From the NCBI GenBank assembly GCA_014376785.1, contig JACMQW010000070.1, forward strand, positions 1 to 45,995: a stretch of DNA of 45,995 nucleotides, given 5' to 3'. The first letter of the stretch is position 1, and every line of letters starts with the position of its first letter. Of this stretch, positions 1 through 6,651 are shown one piece after another. Under the pieces are notes generated by a model. The model did no database searches, had not been told where the DNA came from, and saw nothing but the letters and a program-made list of their open reading frames with translations. Made by a program: the position numbers and the translations under genes. Source of the DNA: Oligoflexia bacterium. GTDB taxonomy: Bacteria; Bdellovibrionota; UBA1018.

Positions 1-603
1 AATGGATCGGTTTAAGTTCTTTTGGATGATCTGCGGAGTGATGATGTGGGTAGCCGAGTAGCGGTTCACGACGATCTGGACCATCTCTGGCGGGAAAAGG
101 AGTTCCGCGATTTTTCCAAGAATGCGTTTGGTTTGGTTGATCACGATGACATCTGCGGTGGTCACGACGAAAATCGCGGTCGCCGATTCCATGACCTTCA
201 TTGCGGAAGGATCCGTTCCTTGGCCGCAGTCCACGACGACGAAATTGAAGACGTTCGTGATGCCCTTCAAAAATCTTCCGAGCCCATCAAGATCGAGGTC
301 TCGGGCGATGATCGCGTCACGAGGCGCTCCGATATACGAATAGCCTTGAGCGGCGTTAATCATGAACGGTGCGAGCGCTTTAGGATCGAGCGGACCCGCA
401 GGCATTTTAGAAACATCCACAATCGACTTCTGCGGGTTTTGGCCGAGGATAATATTCTGATCCCCAAGCGCAGATAGATCGAGGTCAACGAGCAGAGGAC
501 GTTGTTTAAAATTTTGGAGATAAGCAATCGCCAGATTTGCTGCGAAAATCGACTTACCGACTCCGCCCTTTCCCCCGACTACCGCAATAATATGTCCTGC
601 CAT
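1..603 (-). CDS. cpaE: CpaE/TadZ-like MinD/ParA-family ATPase of the tad locus (3' end cut by the window)
   Basis: The reading frame is open from the ATG at 603 to the window edge, giving the first 201 residues. It begins with a deviant Walker A motif, GGKGGVGKS (residues 10-18). LLVDLDL and VVVDCG follow, as expected for a MinD/ParA fold. It lies 21 bases after the secretin gene and is probably co-transcribed with it. In the family, CpaE/TadZ proteins localise the Tad machine at the pole or membrane. The usual N-terminal receiver-like domain is missing, because the ATPase domain starts at residue 1. Assignment to CpaE/TadZ rather than a generic ParA rests mainly on context. The C-terminus is not visible. 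Confidence 0.85.
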   Translation of the reverse strand, partial: MAGHIIAVVGGKGGVGKSIFAANLAIAYLQNFKQRPLLVDLDLSALGDQNIILGQNPQKSIVDVSKMPAGPLDPKALAPFMINAAQGYSYIGAPRDAIIARDLDLDGLGRFLKGITNVFNFVVVDCGQGTDPSAMKVMESATAIFVVTTADVIVINQTKRILGKIAELLFPPEMVQIVVNRYSATHIITPQIIQKNLNRSI

Positions 604-624
604 AATGCCGCCAATCTGAAAATT

Positions 625-2373
625 CTATTTTTCGCTCGCCATTCCGCGCTTCACTCTGAAATTTCGTTTGAGATCTTCGGATCCTTCCGCCGCATCCTCG
701 ATGACCTGCGGAGTAACGAAGACGACAAACTGACCCTTCGTTTTGGAAAAATTTTTCGTCCGCTTTAAATTGAAAAGCGGAGAGGTGGCGCCGCCGGCGT
801 CACTCGAAAACTCACCATCACCGAACTTATCCTTGTTGAATCCGGTATTCACCGTGTTGCTGTCTAAACCACCGATCGCCGCGGATTCCCCGGACTTCAC
901 GTAGAGGTTTGTGCTCATGTTCTTCGTCGTGATGATGGGCTGTCCGCCCGAATAACCGATGAGGTTCGAATTATTCAGCGTGATCTGCACTTCGACTTCT
1001 TCGCCCTGTCCAAGTACCCTCGGGGTCATCTTCGCGCTCAGTCCGACTGGATTCTTAATCGGATTCACTTGGCCATTCGCGCCGACCGAATTCACGATGA
1101 TGTCGGTCTGATCCTGAAACGAACCCTCGGTGCCACTTTTCACAATAATGGTTCCCTGCTTCAGAATGCGGGCAAACCCGGCGTCCTGTGCACTCTGGAG
1201 TTTAGGAATCAGAGAGGAAAGCGTGGCGGTGAAAGAAGCCCCACCCGCTCCGGTTCCATTGGCGGTTTGCCCATAGCTGAGCGATGGCTCGGCGGTAAAA
1301 CCCGGCGTCCATGTAAATCCGAATCTGCGCGAATAATCTTTTGCGAGCTCCACGAAGTACACGGTCACGCGTACGAGCTTGTCTTGTTTCTTTGGTGGCT
1401 GAGGATTCAGAACGATAAAGTTATAAACATAGTCACGACGAGCGAGGCTGGTCGCGCTCGCGTCGTTGATCGCGAGCTGATTTCCGGGCCGAACTTCTGG
1501 GAAATAGAGCCTGGCGACTTGTTCGGAACGGCGGGCTTGATCGAGCTGATCGACCGTCCCTTCGAGAAAGAGTAACCCATTCACCACCCGAGTTTTCACG
1601 TTCGGTGCAAAGGTCGATAAGTCTTCCTGAATTTTTTTCGCTAGCGCCGTGAGCGCGAGCGGTGCAATTTTCGCAAGCACCAGAACCGAATCCGCGTAAG
1701 GCTTTTGGTTGGTGACCGCACGGAGTCTCGCATAATCATCCGGTACGAAGACTTCCCCATCGATGACGATGGTGGGTCCGACCACTTTTACTTCGAGTCC
1801 TTCGATATCGCGCAGTAACTCCCGAATTTCCCCTGCGCGTCGAAGCAAGTTTGTGGAAGTCACCGTCACATCGAAAATAATTTTGATCGTGCCTTCGCCG
1901 TCGCGAACCGTGACCGTCGTCTCCCCACCTTTTAAAGGCTTGAAAATCAGCTGGCGTCGTTGCTCGCCGATTTTTACGACGGTGACTGCAGAGATTTGGG
2001 TATTCCCCACTTGAATCGCTTGAGGACTGCTGTCGACGTCGAAATCGAGATCGACGACTTTATCTTCTCCGGTTGCGAGACGCACGGGCCTACGGTCAGC
2101 TTTTGCTTCCGAAATGTCTTTGGTGAATCGCGATTTACGGTGAGGCTCGCGGGCTTTGCGGGTTTTCGAGACGGGCTTGCCGGTCTCCACCGGAATCGGC
2201 TCGCCGCCGACAGACGGAAGGTCGCCTGCAGTGTTTCCTTCGCCCGTTGTTTCTGCGGTACCGAACGATTCATCCGGAGTGTCTTCACCGGCTGCGAACG
2301 CAGAATGCGAGTTCGAAATGGTGAGGCTCATCAAAACGGCTGAGGTTAAAAAATTCAGGCTTCGGTTCTTCAT
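625..2373 (-). CDS. cpaC: Tad pilus outer-membrane secretin CpaC/RcpA
   Basis: A 582-residue protein with a cleavable signal peptide (about residues 1-27, ending in SAFA). It should form the outer-membrane channel through which the Flp pilus leaves the cell. Residues of roughly 90-170 match the pilus-formation N-terminal region. Two BON-like segments follow (about 175-300), and the C-terminal part from about 335 has the beta-rich secretin character. Its start codon overlaps the end of the CpaB gene by 4 bases (ATGA type), so the two are translationally coupled. The order CpaB, CpaC, CpaE matches known tad/cpa loci. Length is a little above most CpaC proteins because of a Pro/Glu-rich linker after the signal peptide. 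Confidence 0.93.
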   Translation of the reverse strand: MKNRSLNFLTSAVLMSLTISNSHSAFAAGEDTPDESFGTAETTGEGNTAGDLPSVGGEPIPVETGKPVSKTRKAREPHRKSRFTKDISEAKADRRPVRLATGEDKVVDLDFDVDSSPQAIQVGNTQISAVTVVKIGEQRRQLIFKPLKGGETTVTVRDGEGTIKIIFDVTVTSTNLLRRAGEIRELLRDIEGLEVKVVGPTIVIDGEVFVPDDYARLRAVTNQKPYADSVLVLAKIAPLALTALAKKIQEDLSTFAPNVKTRVVNGLLFLEGTVDQLDQARRSEQVARLYFPEVRPGNQLAINDASATSLARRDYVYNFIVLNPQPPKKQDKLVRVTVYFVELAKDYSRRFGFTWTPGFTAEPSLSYGQTANGTGAGGASFTATLSSLIPKLQSAQDAGFARILKQGTIIVKSGTEGSFQDQTDIIVNSVGANGQVNPIKNPVGLSAKMTPRVLGQGEEVEVQITLNNSNLIGYSGGQPIITTKNMSTNLYVKSGESAAIGGLDSNTVNTGFNKDKFGDGEFSSDAGGATSPLFNLKRTKNFSKTKGQFVVFVTPQVIEDAAEGSEDLKRNFRVKRGMASEK

Positions 2374-3203
2374 CGCCGTTGTCCTGCAGTGTTTCGTTGG
2401 ACTCGACCGGCGTCCGCGCCTAAAATGTCGCTCATCATGGTCGATCCGAAATTTTTACGTTCGGTATCGTCGTTGTTTCTCAGCACGAGCGTAATCGCGC
2501 TATCGCCATTTCCATTCACAAGCGCGACCATCTGGGCCTGGTCGGGTTCGACTTCTAAAGTGACCGTATCGAAGGAGGTGTCTTCATTCAGAGAGCGGTA
2601 AGCCATTTTTTGGCCTTCCATCTCCAACTTCCGAGGAATGTTGTTGGTCACGTTCTGGCCTACTGAGAGCACGACCACATCTTGGAGGATGGTTTTAGAA
2701 ACTTTGTTTTCTTTGCCCCCACCCATATCGAGTACTGCGATCACATCCACGCGGTCTCCGGGCTTAATCAGCTTGGAAACGCTTGATTGGTTCGTCACAT
2801 TCATCGCGATCGCGCGACGTCCGGGCGCCACTTGCGGAGAAAGACCCGTGCGAATGCCCGGCTCCGTGATTTTATTGTAAGCGACCTGTTCGCCTTTTTT
2901 AATCGGTACGATCGCGACCGAACCGACGATCGATCGCAGACTCTTCACGGTCTCGTCATCTTGGGTCGCTTTTTCAAAAAAGATCGCTGCCGGCTCCCGA
3001 AAAGTCTTCGGGATCGCCTCGAGTGCGAGCATGTCTTCGGTGATCGTTTGACTCTCTTTGATGTCGAGTTTAGCCTTCACCACTAAGACGGTCGTTCCGT
3101 AGCGTTTTTGGGCACGTTCTTCGACGTCGCTGACCCAACTGGAAACGAGGAAGACAGAGAGCAGCGCGATTAAAATCGCCATCGTCATTGCACGATTATT
3201 CAT
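2370..3203 (-). CDS. cpaB: Flp pilus assembly protein CpaB/RcpC (SAF domain)
   Basis: A 277-residue protein with one N-terminal membrane anchor (about residues 7-23) followed by a periplasmic SAF-like domain (about 39-105). The C-terminal part has the ARVDVIAVLD-type motif seen here as GDRVDVIAVLDMGGG, typical of the RcpC/CpaB family. In known Tad systems it works with the secretin in the periplasm and affects pilus stability. It overlaps the TadE-like gene upstream and the secretin gene downstream by 4 bases each, so it sits in one tightly coupled operon. The last 30 residues are polar and not conserved in character. Confidence 0.92.
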   Translation of the reverse strand: MNNRAMTMAILIALLSVFLVSSWVSDVEERAQKRYGTTVLVVKAKLDIKESQTITEDMLALEAIPKTFREPAAIFFEKATQDDETVKSLRSIVGSVAIVPIKKGEQVAYNKITEPGIRTGLSPQVAPGRRAIAMNVTNQSSVSKLIKPGDRVDVIAVLDMGGGKENKVSKTILQDVVVLSVGQNVTNNIPRKLEMEGQKMAYRSLNEDTSFDTVTLEVEPDQAQMVALVNGNGDSAITLVLRNNDDTERKNFGSTMMSDILGADAGRVQRNTAGQRR

Positions 3204-3757
3204 TGGTCTTGCCCCCTACAAAAATCAAACACGGTTTTTTCGCCGATATTTTCTGCACTCGCGACCACGACGCCCTGAGGAGTGACCACCACGTTCGTTT
3301 GGGTACAGAGGGCAACCGTAGTGCGAATGCGGACTTTCGAGCGATCTTCGGGCTGGGCTTGAGCGGGTCCTTCCGAAGCCGCCGCACCGGTATCTCGAGC
3401 GACCACTTGGGTGACCGCGACCGCAGTCCCGCCAGTATCATCCACAGGCTGGTCAGCCATCCCGATCACCATACGGTTGAATCCTGTTTTGATGAATTGG
3501 TCTTCAGCGCTTCCTTCTTTTCGGAAAGACAGACGCGGGTAATAAGGACTGTTGAATGTGAGCCAGGTGGCCTGTTCACGAGCATAGCGTTGGTTCACGA
3601 TCGACATCTGAATCGCCGTATTTGTGCGCACCATGACCACAATTAATCCGAGGAGAATCGGCAGCATGAAAATAAACTCGAGCACGCTCTGTCCGCGCTC
3701 ATTTGCGAAGACCACGTCTACTCGATTGTTTTTCCCTGCCCTATCCCTAGCAGCCAT
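3200..3757 (-). CDS. TadE/TadG-like minor pilin
   Basis: A 185-residue protein with the prepilin-type signature GQSVLEF near the N-terminus: Gly22 followed five residues later by Glu27. A hydrophobic helix follows (about 28-45). TadE/TadG-like pseudopilins are cleaved by the TadV peptidase at such sites and are needed for pilus assembly. The rest is a polar, probably periplasmic domain with two cysteines near the C-terminus. It overlaps the previous pilin gene by 11 bases and cpaB by 4. The family assignment is by motif and context; whether it is TadE-like or TadF-like cannot be decided. Confidence 0.85.
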   Translation of the reverse strand: MAARDRAGKNNRVDVVFANERGQSVLEFIFMLPILLGLIVVMVRTNTAIQMSIVNQRYAREQATWLTFNSPYYPRLSFRKEGSAEDQFIKTGFNRMVIGMADQPVDDTGGTAVAVTQVVARDTGAAASEGPAQAQPEDRSKVRIRTTVALCTQTNVVVTPQGVVVASAENIGEKTVFDFCRGQDQ

Positions 3758-4367
3758 TGTCGATTTGTCCTTTCATCTGACCCATGGTGGAGAGGCACTC
3801 CTGATAGGAAGGATCTCGTCCAAGCCAACTTTCGCTCGTCAAAATCGCCTGCCCCTTCGCCGCGGTCGGTGCCGATCCCGGTCTACCAATGGGTAAAACG
3901 AAAAGACGGCTCCTAAATGTGTATCGGACTCCCTGCATCCAACTTAAGTCGTAATTCCCAGGATCAAATCCAGGCCCCCCCCCGATCGACGCCCCTTTGA
4001 CGGTGTCATCTTCTCCGCCCTGGCCGACCGCGATCATCGGAAAGCGGTCGTCATTCGACGCCGTTCCCCTCTTCACCATCCGAGTGAGCACGAGCTTCGC
4101 ACGGTCTTCTTGGTCTGCGCGAGTGGGGCCGGCCGAAAGGTAAGCGCGCGCTGACATAAACGTGGCGTATTGGACGAAATTTCCCCAGGAAAGAATCAGC
4201 GCGAGTTGGATGAAGAAAAAAAGCAGTCCAAACACAAGCACGATCGAAAGTGCAAATTCGATCAAAGACTGGCCCGATTCTGACTGGGCACCGCGCAAAA
4301 TCGATCTTTTCCCGCGGAAATCTCGATGCGGAACACCTGAACTTCTCTTTTTAGATCTGCGAAACAT
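3747..4367 (-). CDS. TadE-like minor pilin
   Basis: A 206-residue protein with a basic N-terminus, then the prepilin-type motif GQSLIEF (Gly32, Glu37) and a strongly hydrophobic helix (about 38-60). This is the classic TadE/TadG layout, with the remainder on the periplasmic side. A C-terminal pair of cysteines is visible (residues near 193 and 206). The gene follows the third Flp-type pilin after an 84-base gap and overlaps the next minor pilin gene by 11 bases. The ATG at 4367 has a purine-rich GAGAGGAGAGA stretch just upstream as a ribosome binding site. Confidence 0.86.
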   Translation of the reverse strand: MFRRSKKRSSGVPHRDFRGKRSILRGAQSESGQSLIEFALSIVLVFGLLFFFIQLALILSWGNFVQYATFMSARAYLSAGPTRADQEDRAKLVLTRMVKRGTASNDDRFPMIAVGQGGEDDTVKGASIGGGPGFDPGNYDLSWMQGVRYTFRSRLFVLPIGRPGSAPTAAKGQAILTSESWLGRDPSYQECLSTMGQMKGQIDNGC

Positions 4368-4451
4368 CCGTCTCTCCTCTCTCAGGCATCCAGCCCGTGA
4401 TCTGCTCTCGAACAGTCCTTTTCTGAATTACTTTCTGAATTACTTTCTGAA

Positions 4452-4736
4452 TTAGTGAGGATTAATAAAAAGTTTAATCTTCCCACCACTCAGAATACGC
4501 GGATGATTTTCAGGCGTTCCTTCGTCGAACCCTTTTGCTTTCGCGTTTCCGTATTTATAAACGTTTGCGTAAGACCCCACGATCGGACCCGCCAGACGCT
4601 CGGCGAGTTTGCCTTTTTCAATCGCGACCATCAGTCCCATGTAAATAAAGACCACGATCGAGAGAATTAGCACGTACTCGATCACGGCTTGTCCAGACTC
4701 CGGCTGAAAATTTCGACGCGCTCTTCTCAGCTCCAT
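4452..4736 (-). CDS. Flp-type pilin-like protein (third copy)
   Basis: A 94-residue protein starting at the ATG at 4736. The frame is open further upstream, but that part lies inside the peptidase gene and is unlikely to be used. The motif GQAVIEY (Gly15, Glu20) and the helix YVLILSIVVFIYMGLMVAI are Flp/TadE-like. Unlike a normal short Flp pilin, it carries about 50 polar residues after the helix. It is probably a minor or pseudo-pilin. It overlaps the end of the peptidase gene by 10 bases, which supports translational coupling. Confidence 0.8.
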   Translation of the reverse strand: MELRRARRNFQPESGQAVIEYVLILSIVVFIYMGLMVAIEKGKLAERLAGPIVGSYANVYKYGNAKAKGFDEGTPENHPRILSGGKIKLFINPH

Positions 4737-5329
4737 AAACTGATCCCCCAGCGAGTGAGCGGATTTCCAAACCAAAGCCAAACTGCAGCCACTGCAATCG
4801 AAATCCCAAACGGCATCTTCAAACGAGCATCCGCGACTGGAAATTCGGTTTCTAATCCCGGGGTCACAGCCGTGAGTAGAAAGCGGTAAAACTTCCGAAT
4901 AAAGGGCTTCATGCGACCCGTGACGAACAGAATGCAAATGGCCAGGGCTCCGCCAACTAGGATCGACAGAAGAGCCAGATCGAGAGAAAAAGTAAGGGGC
5001 TTTTGACCGACCACTCCCGCTGCTCCCGAAAGCGCGCTAAACGCCATGAGGAGTTTCACATCTCCCGCTCCCAACATTCCTGCGAACCAAAGAATGCCGA
5101 AAAGAGCGAAGGCGATTAAGATTCCCAGAGCACCATAGAAAAATCCGACCGGGCCGTTCATGAAAAAAGAAAGCCCGAGACCAAAGGCCATCGCAGGCAA
5201 CGTCAGCCAATTATAAATTTTGCGCGAACGAAAGTCCGTGAATGAAGCTGCGACCGCGACGATCGCGATCCAGGCCCCGATCCACTCGGCTTCAGTTAGG
5301 CGGGTGAGGAAATCAGTTTTGGTAGACAG
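4727..5329 (-). CDS. tadV: Prepilin peptidase TadV/CpaA (A24 family), probable CTG start
   Basis: A polytopic membrane aspartic peptidase that trims Flp prepilins. The two catalytic aspartates are visible: Asp32 in SFTDFRSRKI and Asp90 in GAGDVKLL (GxGD motif). The second is followed by several membrane helices. No ATG, GTG or TTG exists upstream of the first catalytic motif. The first such codon (TTG at 5200) would delete it. The frame stays open to 5380, and a CTG at 5329 is preceded by GGGAGG with about 10 bases spacing, so it is taken as the start (200 residues). It overlaps the second Flp gene by 17 bases. A start at an ATC codon, or a sequencing frameshift, is less likely but possible. 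Confidence 0.85.
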   Translation of the reverse strand: MSTKTDFLTRLTEAEWIGAWIAIVAVAASFTDFRSRKIYNWLTLPAMAFGLGLSFFMNGPVGFFYGALGILIAFALFGILWFAGMLGAGDVKLLMAFSALSGAAGVVGQKPLTFSLDLALLSILVGGALAICILFVTGRMKPFIRKFYRFLLTAVTPGLETEFPVADARLKMPFGISIAVAAVWLWFGNPLTRWGISLWS

Positions 5330-5573
5330 AAAGCGGAGCCCTCCCGGTTTTGAGGTCTTTCTCGAGCTGACCGCCGAGCTTTAAGACCCCACCATCCAGA
5401 GCTTTAAGGATACCACGAGCGAGAAGTCCCGCTCCTACAACTGTGACACTGAGTAAGAGAATGTATTCGATGACGCCTTGGCCGCCTTCATCGTCAAGAA
5501 ACGCACGCATGAATTGAGAAAGGAGAGACCGGATTCTCCGCTCCCCCGTTTTTCTCGATTTCGATTCGCTCAT
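5313..5573 (-). CDS. Flp-family pilin (second copy)
   Basis: An 86-residue pilin with a basic leader, the cleavage motif GQGVIEY (Gly31, Glu36) and a hydrophobic helix (about 37-55). A longer-than-usual tail ends in SVYQN. Flp pilins are the major fibre subunits of Tad pili after cleavage by TadV. It follows the first Flp gene after 8 bases and precedes the peptidase gene, which it overlaps. Which of the three Flp-like proteins is the main subunit cannot be told from sequence. Confidence 0.88.
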   Translation of the reverse strand: MSESKSRKTGERRIRSLLSQFMRAFLDDEGGQGVIEYILLLSVTVVGAGLLARGILKALDGGVLKLGGQLEKDLKTGRAPLSVYQN

Positions 5574-5581
5574 CGAAGTCC

Positions 5582-5773
5582 TTACATCTGATCGAATTTG
5601 CCGAGGTCATCTCCGAGTTTATCCACTCGATTTGAGATGAGCTTCCCGACCTGATCTTTGAACTTCATGGCGATCATCACCACAACGGCCAGAATCAAGA
5701 TGTACTCCGTCGTACTCTGACCTGTTTCGTCGCGGAAGAACCGCTCTAAGCTCTGTTTCAGGCGTTGTTTCAT
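5582..5773 (-). CDS. flp: Flp-family pilin (first gene of the operon, likely major subunit)
   Basis: A 63-residue protein of typical Flp size. It has a short basic leader, the cleavage motif GQSTTEYILIL (Gly18, Glu23) and a hydrophobic helix, then a short amphipathic tail. It is the first gene after the promoter at 5846-5875 and has a good ribosome binding site (GGAGAGGATT before the ATG). Position and size make it the best candidate for the major pilin; this is inference from other tad loci. Confidence 0.88.
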   Translation of the reverse strand: MKQRLKQSLERFFRDETGQSTTEYILILAVVVMIAMKFKDQVGKLISNRVDKLGDDLGKFDQM

Positions 5774-5845
5774 AATTCGTAATCCTCTCCGAAGGACCTA
5801 TCGGTCAGACGTCCGAGAATGATGAGGACCTTTCCCTCTCTTCTC

Positions 5846-5875
5846 ATTCTAACTAATGTTGATCTATTTAGTCAA
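5846..5875 (-). promoter_or_regulatory. Sigma70-type promoter of the flp operon, with a dyad over the -35 box
   Basis: Read on the minus strand, TTGACT (5875-5870) and TAGAAT (5851-5846) are separated by 18 bases, about 70 bases before the first flp gene. The -35 box is the start of an imperfect dyad, GTTGA-N9-TCAAC (5876-5858). This could bind a regulator that would compete with RNA polymerase. Confidence 0.7.
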
Positions 5876-5919
5876 CTACCTTAAGAAGAAGCGCCCCCGG
5901 CTAACCCTTTGATTTTACT

Positions 5920-6651
5920 CTAAAATCTCAGGAAGGCGAAAGTCGAATTGTCCGAGAACGTCCGTGCTCGAAGGAATTCTTCCGGATCAAACGCTGGAGA
6001 CTCAAGCTGCAAGCGCTGGAGTTCATCTCGGATCTCAGCTCGTACCCCATCCGTTTGGAGGAGCAACCAATCTCCGCTTCGAATTCGAAATTCGACCACT
6101 TCGGGCTCGAGGTCTTCGGTCATACCCATCGCCATCAGAGGAATCGCCTCGTCCGGCCGAGGGTCGACCGAAAAAGGATCGACCAACCGGGCGTAAGTTC
6201 TCGGAGCGACGAGTTCGGTAGCCAACCCCTCTCGCATGAGCCAAGCGGAACACCCGCCGATATTTGCTAAAGCAAAAAGATCCTCGTCGAGAAAAGCAGC
6301 GAGAACAGACGAGCCTCCGCGAAAATTCGCGGTCTTTGAAACGTTGTGCTCGAAAACTTTTCGATTCGCATGAATGAGGGCATTAAAAAGGACGTTGCCG
6401 GCCAAAGAATAATAGCGTCTGAGCACAAACGGCAGCGTGGCATCGTGGTCTCCCGCTTCTTTTTCCAAAAATCCGAGAACGGATTCACAAGCGACTTTCG
6501 ACGCTCGTCCGCCCGCGTCCCCCCCGCCGAATCCATCGGCAATAACAAAAAGACCGCGCTCTTTTTTTGCGAGAATGAAATCCTCCTGCAAAGGGTGATC
6601 GCCTTGCGTGGAAAAAAGCGTCAGTGATCGAAGAACCGGTGATCTACTCAT
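5920..6651 (-). CDS. PP2C-family protein serine/threonine phosphatase
   Basis: A 243-residue soluble PP2C/PPM phosphatase. Metal-binding aspartate motifs are visible in order: QED (22-24), ADGFGG (39-44), QTDG (199-202) and SDNST (233-237). The usual GDSR motif reads GGCSAW (132-137), so its Asp is lost. The family removes phosphate from Ser/Thr of proteins. The gene overlaps the preceding FHA gene by 8 bases and is the last of a six-gene run beginning with tadC. The likely job is to reverse phosphorylation read by the three FHA proteins encoded just before it. No partner kinase is in the window. Confidence 0.88.
   Translation of the reverse strand: MSRSPVLRSLTLFSTQGDHPLQEDFILAKKERGLFVIADGFGGGDAGGRASKVACESVLGFLEKEAGDHDATLPFVLRRYYSLAGNVLFNALIHANRKVFEHNVSKTANFRGGSSVLAAFLDEDLFALANIGGCSAWLMREGLATELVAPRTYARLVDPFSVDPRPDEAIPLMAMGMTEDLEPEVVEFRIRSGDWLLLQTDGVRAEIRDELQRLQLESPAFDPEEFLRARTFSDNSTFAFLRF

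Noticed and set aside
4737-4937. Upstream extension of the third Flp-type pilin
   Set aside because: It lies within the peptidase gene in another frame; the pilin layout starts at the ATG at 4736.
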